64,000 nt of DNA from Klebsormidium nitens (lineage: Eukaryota; Streptophyta; Klebsormidiophyceae; Klebsormidiales; Klebsormidiaceae), in the NCBI GenBank assembly GCA_000708835.1, contig DF237210.1:56703-120702 (forward strand). Direction: 5' to 3'. The translations under genes and the position numbers were made by a program. The notes beneath the pieces were generated by a model, which was given only the letters and a program-made list of their open reading frames with translations, did not search any database and was not told the DNA's origin. How positions within the stretch are numbered: the stretch's first letter is position 1; every line of letters starts with the position of its first letter. This document shows positions 1 to 12,500 of the stretch, in pieces.

Positions 1-703
1 ATTACCGTGTGATTGTTCGAGGGCCTGCCTGTCCTGTGGTCAAGCCAGTGTTTGCACATGTCTCTGCCTCCGTTTGCCTGTTTCATTGAGGCCATAAAAT
101 TGTTTACTGGTCATGTACTTGCTCCAGATTCGCAGCCATGCACCAGGATTTTGAAAGACTGTATATTACATATGGAATTGAATTTTCCATGTCGCATATA
201 TTAGAGTATAGGTATATCAGAATGCTCTGCAATCGGCACTAATGTTCGTATATCATGTGCACCGTATGTACGTGTCTATATATATATATAGCTGCCGGTG
301 TTTCTAGACTGTTCAATCCGTTATAGATAGGCCGGTAGTGTAGTGTATTGTGTATATGGCGCCACGCGCCGGGCCCTCACATGAGATTGCCATGCAACGA
401 ACTGGCTTGCGACATGGACATTGCACACAATCAACTCGATCATTACAGCGCAATAATGTAGAGCTGCGAACATTTGGAGTTTTGAATTGGTGGCATAAAA
501 GCGCGATATCGATGTGCATACAACATTACAATGGGAGTCATGTCATGTAGCGCCATCAGTGGTTGCAAAGCGCGGATGTTATGATCTGGCTGCACCCGGT
601 CTTGCATGCATGGTAAAAATAACACCCTAAGCAGCGTATCAGCAATGCCAAACATGACAAGCATGTAAGTAGAGAGATCTAGAAAGGTAGAAGCGAGGAC
701 TCA
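1..703. other. Intergenic DNA, no gene seen
   Basis: Downstream of the P-loop kinase stop codon. Only short unsupported reading frames occur, with no joined exon structure. A short TA dinucleotide run lies near 277-290. The part next to 703 is probably the 3' untranslated region of the minus-strand kinase gene. Confidence 0.5.
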
Positions 704-3700
704 TCAACTCTTGGCTGCATATGTTCGTACAAAGTCCAATGCTTGCGTAAGCAGCTGCTCTGGAGATATCACAAAATCACCCGTGTCCAACGTCAGTTTT
801 GGGTTAAGGCCAACGTCATAGTTCCAACAGCCTTGGTACCTGCAACGAATCGCATGGTTATGTAGCATTACCCGACTCGGAACCAGAACGTCGCTTGCTG
901 AACCCCGTCCATGTCATGCGTCGGGCGGGTCGAGAGTCAAATTTTCAGGAAGCCGCTTTGTCTGATCCGCAACCCTTCCAAAAGATGCTGGGATCTGTGC
1001 AATCACGAGGCACTTAGAAGAGGTGGCTCCATCTATGTTCCAAGGTTCTTGGATCACTAAACCGACAAGGCCTTCAACATAGCAACAAGATTTGGACGAA
1101 GCACTCCTCGAGCCCACATACCACGCCAAATGATTTTTCCCTCAGCATAACACCTTCGAACATCCGAGCCACTTATCGCAAAACTAAAACGACACGGAAA
1201 CATAGCTGAATGACACCAACCTGCTCATCAACACTTCGATGTCTGCCCAAGTTGACGGCTTGTGCCAACCCGAAGAGGACGCTGACTGGGCCGCCGCAGC
1301 GGCTCTTCTCTCTACTCTTTCTTTCCAGACCTCTGCAGAAACACAGCAAGCTTCTTCTCGGACTTCGTCGGCCATTTGCCATCCTTGATGAAAGGCTTCA
1401 GAACCATCGTCGAAATTTCTAATTCTAGTTTCACATGGATACAACTCCGCCCATGGGAGTAGGAAGAAGCGAGCAGGAAGAAGCGCAGGGCAGAAAAATA
1501 TCTACTGAGTTTGAGTACGGGAAACGAGAAATCGTCGGGGAGAGGATTGGGGACAATCTCTCAAGAGATTCGCCTTAAGAAACCGTACATCAACAAAATC
1601 AGCGGCCTGAGACGCCCGGATAACAATTGTGATGATGCGAATTTTAGAGCACGGCTTGAGGAACGAATGGAGCTGACTTGTTTGAAACGTGACACTCAAC
1701 AAGCTTTCTCAGCCCGAGTCAGCTCGACGCGTGGAGTGGCCTCTCTTGCCGCCTTCGATTCAACGTTTTAACGATTCGGAATGGTCATTTTGAGTGGTGA
1801 CTGAATGGGAATACCATTTGCACGTTGATGCAGGTTGACCGGAAGCCTGTCCGTTCGAAACCAGCCAATCGTTCGACAGATGAAGTTGGCCACTCCTCGT
1901 TCTACGTGGTACATAACTACAGACGATTTTCAAGGGCCCGGCGATTACAAGGAAGGAGCCGAACCGTTGACTGTGACCCAAGAATGACAAGTGTAAACCC
2001 ACCTTCTTTGGATGGCGCGCATTCGATGACGAGAATCCTGGCCCCAGTGGCGGCAGCACTCTGCAGAAGTGGAGCAGGACTTTGATTGCTGTCGTGTGTG
2101 AAATCCTCTGATTTGTTATCGCCCCCATTTTCAAAAACATTACTCGCCCCACGCTCCAACGTGGTTACGCTTTCCAGAACGACTCCGCCCTCCAATTGTG
2201 AGCCGACGCAAGCGTACGGCACAGTTGGTCAAAGGTGGTGGCTCGAGTCAGGGTCGTTTCTCATGTGCTACGCAATCTGTTGGGACAACTCTGAAGCGCA
2301 GAACCCATCATTCAAAAGCCTTATTATGATTACCGACTTGGGCCCCGTTGGATTGATGTGCCCTTTCGTTCTGTGGCTGAGTTCTCTACTCCAACAAATG
2401 TACTCTGGTTTGAGCAAGGTTCGATTGAAGCCTGCAGTACCCTTCAGCTTACCTGCTCGGCCTCCTGAAATCGTTGTAACGAGGAGAGGGGAGAGTCGAC
2501 GATCACAGTGAGACCCAGGCTAAGCTGCAAGAGAAGGTCCAGAAGCAATCAGGACTGGCCAGTGGATGAAAGTCACATGATCAAATGCTTCCGGAAGGAC
2601 TTGTTTCATTTGGGGGCTGAACTGACAATGCCCTAGCAGCGCTCGCCTGCAAGGCCGGTGGTTACCAATCTCCACACCCAAATACTCATTCTGTGGCAGA
2701 GATCATAACCTGCGGCTCCGACAAGAGGGGCTCAAGGAAGAAAAACCATTTCTGGTCAACCATAGTATTTTGTCATCCGTCAAGCTGGTTCTCTGTATGA
2801 CCAGGGGCTTTCAGCTCAAACGTTCTTGAACGGGTCAGAAAAGTTGGCGAACGGACCCTCGCTGATAATGTGAACAGCCCAAGTGCAGTCTCACCACGCT
2901 TTCGAAAGTTCTGAAAGCATAAAGTTACAGGTCCCTTCAAGAGATCTGCCAACGACTTGCAAACCTCCATACCTGCCGCAGCTTGCAATTTCCCAAGTGG
3001 CACTCGCAGCTTTCTTATGGAAGTCTACGTCAATGAGAAGACACAGGTATGAGGGGCTCTCACTTGAGTGGCGGCTATCCTCCACATGACTTGGTAAGAG
3101 AGGTCGTTCAGAATGGTCGCAGGGATATCACCAGATCTTGGAGGGTTGCTGGTGCTGGAAGAGGCGTCTTCCAATGCTTCCAAGTGCATTGTGCAGTCCC
3201 GTACATCGTCCTGTACGCATAAGACGCAGATTTGTGGGTCTGTAGGACCGAGTAAGCCATCAATTGATAGAGATAAACTTAAATCGTAACAAGGAACTTA
3301 AGGTACAGGAGGACAGGTGCGGTTAGTTTGGTGGCTAGGGTGGGTTCGGGTGCGGAGCAAGTCAATTTGTCCTTCGAGTTTTAGTGTTGGTCAAACCAAA
3401 GTACTCAGTACTTTCAATACTTAAGATCCTTATTACTCTTGATTCTTAAGGTCATATTAATTGGAGGTATCGCAATTGCGGATCCTCAGGCGGCATTTGA
3501 CAGCTTGCTTGATACCAAAACCCGTCTTTCCTTCCTAACTTGTTGACTGAAACTTGATCTGGTGCCCCAGCTAGACACCAGAACTTTAATGCGCAAGTTT
3601 TGGTGTACAAGCACGCAAGTTGGTGAGCGGAATGGACAAGGTAGGCGTACTGACCTTGTCGATCAGGGGGCAGCACAGTGCGCGCGCAAGGGCTCTAGCC

Positions 3701-4065
3701 AGCGTGCTCTTCCCTGCAATCTGCAGCGCAGATTTCAGGTCCATAATGGTCACAGTAACTTGAGGCTAGAGAAAGCTGAGTGACTGGATCTTTTGACACT
3801 TCAGCTTTGGAGGAAGAGAAGGGCAGGAAGATTATCATGTGGACTTTATACCACCACAGTGATCTTTCTCAAGAAGATTCCTGAGAAACAACTGGAATAA
3901 GGTGAGGTAGTCACCTGTACCAGGATGCCCTTTCATCAGCACCAGCAGGCAGTCTCCAGCCATATTGGTCTCTTTTGGACCTAGGGCCTCTGAATTGAAA
4001 GGTGGTGTGGCCAAAACATCTGCAGTACCAGCCTGCATCTCATCATTGGCCCTTGTTCCAACCAT
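704..4065 (-). CDS. Plant-type P-loop ATP-binding kinase-like protein (7 exons)
   Basis: Exons, 5' to 3' on the minus strand: 4065-3915, 3713-3655, 3210-3064, 2524-2453, 2060-2003, 1332-1221, 839-704. All introns are GT-AG and phases match, giving 244 aa. A Walker A motif GHPGTGKST (residues 46-54) is split by the first intron. It is followed by LIDKDDVRD, by NDLSYQVMWRIAATQ, by VIVDSPLS after a strand-forming stretch, by ARILVIECAPS, and by a GWHKPSTW motif near the C-terminus. This order matches an uncharacterised P-loop kinase family (AAA_33/zeta-like fold) that I know from land plants. The substrate is unknown. The start is uncertain: an in-frame ATG also lies at 4119, and the chosen one is the nearest to the conserved region. 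It is transcribed divergently from the ankyrin gene. Confidence 0.85.
3300..3400. repeat. Dispersed GT-rich repeat, copy 1
   Basis: About 95 bp inside the second intron of the P-loop kinase gene. It shares the ordered blocks GGTTAGTTTGGTGG, GGGTGCGGA/AGA and GTTTTAGTGTT with 11508-11612, with similar spacing, so the two are copies of one low-copy sequence of unknown type. Confidence 0.45.
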
Positions 4066-6543
4066 GATGGCACACGTACAGAGCCACTGGCCCGCCAATG
4101 GCAGGTTGTGAGTGAGCACAGAATACTTTAAAAGAGATTACACCGTGACTGGGATCGGCAGCTAGAACCAACACGAAATGGGGGATCCCTTGCCCTTCAA
4201 ATTGTGCAAGAGATCTGGCCGCCACCTCTCCTGTTGAAGCTGACGCTTGAGCTGCATCTCTAATAGATAGTCACTCAACACAGCCTCCACAAGAAGAGCT
4301 AAGCAGGAAGGAAATTCACCTGCATTGAGCGCTCGCTAGGCTTCCATGGCGCACGGCCCAGCCGCGCATAAGTTGGGCGGCCGCCGGCGGCGGCGGCCCG
4401 GCCCGGGGGCTGCGCGCGCTGCAGTCAGAATGCGATTGTAAAAATCGATGGTTCAAACTTGTTCCAATCTTATCGACGGTGTCGCGGGTCCGTCATGACG
4501 TATCCAGCTGAACACTCAGCTTCTTGCCACGTCATTGCAAGCCAGCGACCGTCGATGAAACCGGATCTCAAAGACCAACGGGTGGGAGTCGTCTATTTTC
4601 AGCACATTTCTCCCGGCAAAGTCGCCATGTCAAACCGAGGCCCGGGCTCTCGAATCGTGGGGCGATAAGGTCCGGGTTACTTCCACCGGGCTTCGAGCTG
4701 ATTTGGCGCGCTAAAATAACGGAACCTGCTATTTTTCGCCCCAAAGTTCGAAATCGACAGATCATTTGTGATGAGCTACGACAGCCTACGAGCACCACAG
4801 CCAGAGTCGGCTTCTAGCGCTGCACCTAGAATGCATGGTGACCGTGGCCAGGGTCGCTTTCACAGGAGCAAAACGCAGGGTTTCTTGCACAATCCAGCTC
4901 CAGCCTCCAGCTGACAGTGAGAGTTTTGTTGGGACTTCGGCATTGTTTAGCCGCCACCGTGGATGTTAGAGAGAACTCTGGGTTTCAGAGCGCAAACAGT
5001 GGTGCAGCTACACGCACGCACTTGAGATCGTTTGAAGGGTTTTGCCAACAGTGCTGCAACATAAGGTGAGCTGATATTTTCATCAGTTTATCTATGGGTA
5101 TCAAACCGACTAACTTCCGTCGAAATGGGCGACCGCACTGAGCTACGTTCTCAAGTCGCTGTCAAGTCTGCTCATTTAGTTCAGTGGTGATCAATGCCAT
5201 CTGGAAAGGTTGCTTGTCAGCTCAGCCCCTCATCTTCAGTCAAGCAAAGGTGGAATGGGGGTGAATGACAGGGGTCTCTTAGAATGACTTTCAAAGAGGA
5301 GCTCAACACAGTGTCGCTCAGATCAGTGGAACGACGGAGTTACAAGTATACCACCAGCACAGCACTTGATTGTCTTTCTAAAGGGCTTTGCAAAGCTTCT
5401 GCGGAACATGCTCAGATGGCTGTCGGGCCAGTACCTCTGATGAACACATGCCAGAACATTCAACAGGGTAGCCGCCGTCAAATCTTTTGCGATTCATTCG
5501 AAGGGAATAAAGACCTCTTACGAGTGCTTTCACTCTTTATTTCCCATTTACCTTATATTGCTAGTACTTTCAGTTGTTTCATGCACGTGAATGCACGACG
5601 GATGGAAAAGAGCAGAAGAGATCAGAAGCACCAGAGTAACGCAGTCTCGTCACCTGCATCGTTCCCCTTTGAACCATCGATGTGGATCACAAGGTTCTGG
5701 CCACATACGCCACCTTACAATCTGCTTTACAGACCCCTCCTTAGCCTCTTCCGACCAAAGATCGAAAAGGCACCTCATCGTTTCAATCCCTCTGTGTTGT
5801 GAAGCTGAATTACGACGCTGGTCACATCTGTCCCCAACTATTTCTCCCCCAGATGTTCCAGCAATTTGTAGCAAATCATCTGCCTCGCAAGGTGGCACGT
5901 CCTCCTTGGCTTTAATCTCTCGATCTCCCACTTGTTGGATTCTAGAACTCCAATCTTTACCCTCCTCTACGAACTTTTTCTGCAGTTTCTGACCCGCTGG
6001 CCCATTCAAAACCTTCAAGCAGGGCCTCCGCCGCTGCTTCCATCAAACCACGACAGGGATGCAGGCCAAGCAGCAGGAATGGCCACCGGCCTGGCAACCC
6101 AAGGGGCTCGAGTCCGAGCCTCTAGTTCCCACACAGGGGGCTGAAATCAGAAAGGGCACAGGCGACAGGCAGAAAGCGCGGCACTGGGCCGAGTATCTTC
6201 CTTCCACAACCAGCCTCGACACTGACGGTGACCTTGACGATGGGGACTCGGTGAATGGGGAGCCTCCCCCGCCATCAATGAAACCGATAACCAAGCCGGC
6301 ACCGCAGCAGGTTTGAAGAGCGACGCTTTGTCACTTTCCGGCTTCTTTTGAGTGTTGTCCTCCTCCTTCTTTTCCTAACAGGAAGACTGATTGAGTTGCC
6401 AGGGATGATTCCACATGTCTAAGCTATTGTGGATTAGGACTTTCAAGACGGAAAAGCAATGCGGTCTGCGTGCGAATGTATACTGTCACCTACAGCGTGT
6501 CTGAGCCTCTAACACTTGAGAAGCCTGTGTCCACCAAGATTCG
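4066..6543. other. Divergent intergenic region between kinase and ankyrin genes
   Basis: It holds the presumed promoters of the minus-strand kinase and the plus-strand ankyrin gene. A strongly GC-rich GGC/GCC stretch lies at about 4375-4425. Two reading frames here cannot be resolved: a minus-strand frame at 5650-6018 with charged, coding-like composition, and a plus-strand frame from 6059 to 6316. Neither can be joined in phase to a neighbouring gene, so neither is called. Confidence 0.4.
5650..6018 (-). other. Possible minus-strand coding segment
   Basis: A 122-codon open frame whose first half is lysine/glutamate rich (for example KLQKKFVEEGKDW, and REIKAKED further on) and looks more like coding sequence than the other frames here. 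No partner exons, family resemblance or convincing splice sites were found. It may be an exon of an unrecognised gene or chance. Confidence 0.2.
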
Positions 6544-9500
6544 ATGGAAGGCAGGCTTAAGCAAAGGATGTACTCCCATGATGAGCCCAAGCTGATTCCC
6601 AACAAGTTCTCCAAGCTGCTTGAAAGCACATCAATTAGAACTCTTATCAGCCCAGCCTTTGAGAAGGTGTATTTCCAATTCTCCTCTCTCAAATCGAGTT
6701 GTTTTTGCACCTGATAACAGCCAGGTGGCAAATGAAACCCCTTGTACAGCTGTGATTTGGTTAAGCATCAGACCTACGAAGCAGTGACTAATCCTCAAAG
6801 TGCGTCTCCTGTTACCGCAGGATGCGTCGTTGGTAAAGCGCCCTGCGGCCCTCGACCCAGCATCAGCGTTCGTGCAGGCGTTCCAGGTGTTGAGCGCAGA
6901 GGATCGGGCACGTGTTGCTGCGGCCTCAAGAACGCACTGTGTTGTTGAAAGCCGAAGGGAGTCGCTGCAGGTGAGGTTTCATACTGCCCCTGGGAAAGCC
7001 CCCGTAAAATCTGACAACAGGGGGTTTCGAGCAATGACCTTCATTCGTCTTCGATATGATGAGGTTTCACCAAGCTACCTGCGAAGTGTGTGGCTACCTT
7101 TTGATAGCATCTCGTGCCAAGTTCGTTCAGAGGGAATAATTCCTGCCTGGCGCATTGAGCTTCGTCTCCTGATCATGATGAACTGTCGACTTCGACCAGT
7201 CTTTCTGCAAGGGGCTCCTGTGTACCGTTGAGTAAGTCTGACATTAGTTTCTCAGAGGTGAGAGCAGACAGAAGCACCAAGGGCCGACAGGGACGACTGG
7301 ACATTCACCCAAACACTAAGCAGGTGTTATTAACACTGACTCCATTGAACTTAGACACTTACGAGCTTTGGTTAAGGTTTGCGTTTGCGATTTTCTAGGC
7401 GGGCGAGCAGAGGAGGGCACCAAAGGCGGCCGTCGAGATGGTGCCCGTTGAGGGAGCGACAATGCACTCGGACGCCAGCGCTGGGGACGTGGGAGCCGTC
7501 CGCCGGAGGCTCGAGGCCCGGGAGAACGTTGACGCTGTCAGCCACGAGTTGGTAAGACCCCCCTGAAAAGCCTTTTCTGGTTTTCCAAGTCTGTGTTATT
7601 GCAGAAGTCCCTCTAAGTTGGTACGAGTTTGCCAAGCCCCTCCCTTGAAAACCTGGTCCTTTTTCCTAAAACACACCCTGCAAAAACATCGGATGCTTAC
7701 TTCAATTGGAAGGACTCGCTTCGTGGCTGATGCCTGACAGTTCCTGGGAGAATTGTTTGTACGCAGATAGGATGCCGTGGCTGTGTGCACAGCATAGCAA
7801 TCAATCAAATAAGTTGACATCTAGGTGTGAAGCTGTCTGCTTGCATTTGATTCGGAATCGAACCAATCTGTCGTGTACTCTACTCACAAGCAAAAAAGAG
7901 CGGATGCGAACGTCTGCTCTTAAATCGAAGCCCTCTGTCTTTTCAGGGGGGCCAAACTGCCCTTCACGTTGCCAGCGGCCAGGGGCGGACTGCCACCGTT
8001 GACCTGCTCGTCAGAGCGGGAGCGCAGCTGGAGGTTCGAGACGACGTGAGTTGATGCACAGCAGCTAGCCCGTGGGGTGACGTCGTGGATTTTCTACGCT
8101 TGCGCATCGAGATTGCAAGTCGCTTATGTGTGTCGCTCAAGTGCAAGCCCATAACAGTTTGTTGTTGGACCTACATGAGCGCTAGCAAGGCTTCGAGAAA
8201 CATACTTCCACAAGAATGATCTTGAATATTTGCTTCAAGGAGGATAAAACTTGGTGAGCCTGTTCAGTAGACTGATAAGACGCAGGTCCTCTTCTGCTTG
8301 TATAACGGGCAAGTCCTCAAAATTCGTGGCCCATCTTTCTCATCACTCAGCGCTTTCCGTCGCAGGGTGGTTTGACGCCGCTCCACTTCGCCGCCTCTAA
8401 CGGGCAGACGGCAACCGTTGCTCTGCTCATCAAACTGGGAGCAGATAAGGAGGCCAGGACGGACGTAAGGCTCACTTTCTCCGCTCCTTCTCGAGAATCT
8501 GGATTTCGAAAACATAGCGCTCGTCATTCGCAGGATTTAATACTAGGGACTAGGGATTTGTCGAGCTTGCCGAGCCTAGGACGAAAACACTTTTCGCTGT
8601 CCCTGCTGTGTGCGTTCGACCGTCTGTGATCTGCGAAACCTTTTCAATGGGCTCGCGTACACGAGTTAGAAACGGCTTGGCCGTGTAATATGCTACTCCA
8701 GCTTTGCTGTTGGTCGTCGCAATCTGCACGAGCGAGAAACGCATTGGGTGAAACGTGACGTCACACCTGTTATGCTGCAGTTTTACCAGACGCCCCTCCA
8801 CGTGGCAGCCGGCCATGGGCGCTCCGCGACGGTCGACGTCCTTCTCAGGAACGGAGCCGACGTGAACTCGATCACTAACGTGAGTGCGCAAATCCGCTCT
8901 TCATGATTACCGGCACAATAATCTACCCAACTCTATCTCATGTGATTGCTGAGGAACGAGTGCTTCGGAGACAGAGCACTCCCTTTCCAAGCTTTCTAAA
9001 AGGCTTGTCAACATTACCTAGCGAACTTGATTGAGCCGACTGCTTCGAACGTGCTTTTTGAAGCGACCCACGTCCTTCCCCGCAAGCAGCCTGCTGATTG
9101 TTCCCCTCTAAGACTCCTGAACAGTTCAGCGGCATTTGAGTCTACTAAAAGTCTTGCCTTTTTCCTTTTCGGTATTCTGACAGAAGAAGATTCATTGTCC
9201 CTTCGTCGTCTTTTTTTAGCCTGCGCTCCGAACCTCCTCTTTGCTCGTCGATTCTAACTCCAATCATGGATACTGTTTTCTTTTTCCTACTCAATAAGGG
9301 ATTAGCACGGTCTTCCCTACTCTCCCCTGACAGTCTCGCTTCTCGCTTCGTCCCACTCCAGCCCCCCGCTTTGTACCTTGCGACCGCGCTGTGCTTCTTT
9401 GGTCAGCTCTCTTTACATTCAAATGATCACCAGCAGAATAGGTTCTTGTTCGAGACTAACAAACTCGCCTCTCTCCCCCCCCGAAAACTCCAACTGGGCC

Positions 9501-12500
9501 AGACCCCCCTGCACCTAACGGCCGCGCTGGGCCAAACGTCGACGGTGCAAATCCCACCTTTCTTCGATCCTTTGAGGAAGTATTCTCCGCTTTTCCAAGA
9601 CTGACAACCTCGCCTCCCCCCCCCCTAAAACCAGCTGGGCCAGACCCCCCTCCACCTGGCGGCCGCGCTGGGCCAGACGTCGACGGTGTCCATTCTGCTG
9701 CGGCACGGCGCGGACAAGGAGGCGCAGGACGACGGCGGGCTGACCGCGCTGCACGGCGCGTGCGAGAACGGGCGGGCGGCCACCGTGGACCTGCTGCTGC
9801 GGAGCGGGGCCGACAAGGAGGCGCGTGACAAGGTGCGGGGTTTAGGGTTCTAGGGTTGTAGAGATTTAGGGTTCTAAGGTTGTAGAGTTCTAGGGATTCT
9901 AGCGTGTGTGACCAGAGCAGTGGGGACCGACAAGGAGGCCCGCGACAAGGTACGGAAATGCAGAATTGCAGGGTTGTAGAATTTCAGGGGCTTTAGCGCG
10001 CGTGACCGGAGCAGTGGGGCTGACAAGGAGGCCCGCGACAAGGTGGAGGTTTTTAGGGCCATTCGGTTTTACAGTATGTGCGGCGTTCGAGCATCTGCTT
10101 TGATTAAAGGACTGACCTGACATTTTCTTCCTTTCAAAAAGTCGAGTGGTTGTGATTTTGGTACCGGCTGTCGTTGAAGTGGTGTCTCGGACCATGATGG
10201 AGACTCGTCCATGGTTGGAGAGAATGTTTCGCAACGTGCTCGTCTGCGGTTCCGCATCTGCTTTGTAGAAAAATGAATATGTACCTTTCCCGTCCGTTGA
10301 AGTCAGTTGAACGTGCGCAACAGTCATAAAGGTCCTCTTTTGACCCTTTGATAACATCAAACAGCTTTACCCCGTAGCTTCCGTCTCTCCGCCTTCAGAC
10401 TTGCTTCTCTGCAGCTCAATCGCACCCATTGTCCTGAAATCTGCATCTCGCTCGAGGCGCAGGTGTTGAGAAGCCAACGTCGAAGGCGAAACAGAATAAT
10501 TGAACGTCGAACGGGAAGCTATCAATTCCTGGATGTGAGAAGCGTTAGGACAGTTTCCCGTGAGTCTCCGCCTGATGTGGACGAAACTGGCTTCAATTTC
10601 GACTTCTCCATTTCTGTTTGCAGGGTGGTCAGACGCCGCTGCACATCGCGGCGGAGAACGGGCAGACGGGGACGGTGGAGTTGCTGTTGCAGCACGAGGC
10701 GGACATCGAAAGCAAGACGGACGTAAGCGTTTGCTCGCAGACGGACCGGTGTGCGGCTTTGCCTGACCCGTTCTGCTAAATGTCAACTGCGTTCCAACAG
10801 CCGGAGAACCCAGAGGTTGCTATCTTTATTTTGTTATTTATGTTGGTTCACAGCTTAGATGGGATCCTGCTTCGTATCCGAAAAGTCAGAGGTGTTCGAG
10901 AGCAGATCAAGAACTGGTCAATCTTCTCTTTCGTCAATCTAATTATCGCAGAGCGCGGTTCTTGATCCACATCTTTTCCACTTAATTAGACCAGAGCTAA
11001 ACAACCCCCACTCAGTACATTCTTCACCTCAGCAGAGACGGCCATGCTTAGAATTTGAGCACCTGCATCTCCAGGCGGATGCTACTGTCGGATTGACAGG
11101 ACCGCATACTCCCGAAACAAAGCGTGCACTCGCCTGCCTTTACTGCAGCGCCCCCCCACTCGGCGAAGGCTCTTCTCGTGGGGCCGAGAAATCGAAGCCT
11201 CGTCACGAGTCCTGTTCACCGCACCCCTCACAGTAAAGCCTCACGGCCCACTCACGTCCCCTCACTCACGACTGCTCTCACCAGTTTGTATTGGTTGCAT
11301 CAATCTCTTGGTTGAGCGAGGTTACAAGTGGGTTCTAGGGCTGTTAACCTTCCTTTTCTGGGCTGCTGTCACGGTACGTCAGCACATCACGCACTGCACG
11401 CTCCTCCCACGAGCACACTGCAGTCCACTCTTGCTGCCAAGTACGGCCCTGGTCTGTTGGCATTCCTCATTGAACCCAAGGGACATGAGAATAAGTGGAG
11501 ATAATAATACAGGTAACCGCACTGGGACGGGTAGGGTTAGTTTGGTGGTTAGGGGGTACGGGTGCAGAACAGGCATGTTTCTGGGTTAGGGGTTTTAGTG
11601 TTAGTCAGATCTTTTCATAATCTCGGCGTATTCTTAACTTTCTTGAGTTTTATGCAATCCTCGACCACAGTCTCGACGTTGGCCCTGACGTTCGTGCAGT
11701 GTCCAAGGACGACTTGATACTTCCGCACACCGCTGCGCTAGCCCCTCATCGCTGCCTTCTTACGTCACAGGCGGAGCGCACCCGCTGCTCCTATGCGATT
11801 TTCCGCCACTCCTTCACAGCTCATTCGTCGCATTCTTTCGGGTGCAGTACGCCCACACTCCGCTCCATGCCGCTGCCCGGAACGGCCGCACGGCAGTCGT
11901 CGAGCTCCTCCTGTTGAAAGGGGCTTGCAAGGATGCCACCACAAACGTGAGTGGTCTCAACCCGGTGAACGACGCTCTTGTTACTTATAACCAAAGCCCA
12001 AACTAAGAGCTACACGCGTTTCGGACCGTACCCTCGCATACCCCTAGATGACCCCGCTCGTCCCCAAAGACTGTTCATTGGGCTTACAATTCACTTTCGC
12101 TTGGATGTGAAAAGCCACGACCTGGACCTCTCTTCCCTCCCCGGACGCTGCTAGTGGTTTCGCGGTGGCTGTGTTTTGTATGTCCGCGGAAACCAGACCG
12201 GCTTTTGCGAGATTTCGAAGCAGCTTGACCCGCAGATTGTTTTGCTAAGCCACCTCATCACGTTCGTCGATCGCAATCCCGTTGAGGGCGCGTTACGTAT
12301 TACCGCCCACTACAAGCAGAGCCCCCGCCTGGAGGGAAAGAGCTGATACCACTTCCTCAGCAACGAAGGAACAGTCAATCGGGCCTCTCTGTCGCCCTGT
12401 GCTTCGCGTTTCCAGGTCTCACTACGGCCCCTTAACAATCGGTTGGGCTAGAAAGATACATTTGGAGATACATTTGGAACCCTCGTCAACTCGTCGACCG

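Noticed and set aside
5284-5802. 172-codon plus-strand frame
   Set aside because: It has no family resemblance and no splice partner in phase, and it overlaps another coding-like frame on the opposite strand.
9838-9990. Telomere repeat tract (TTTAGGG-like)
   Set aside because: Only scattered TTTAGGG or TTCTAGGG variants in short order, inside an intron, with no long array.
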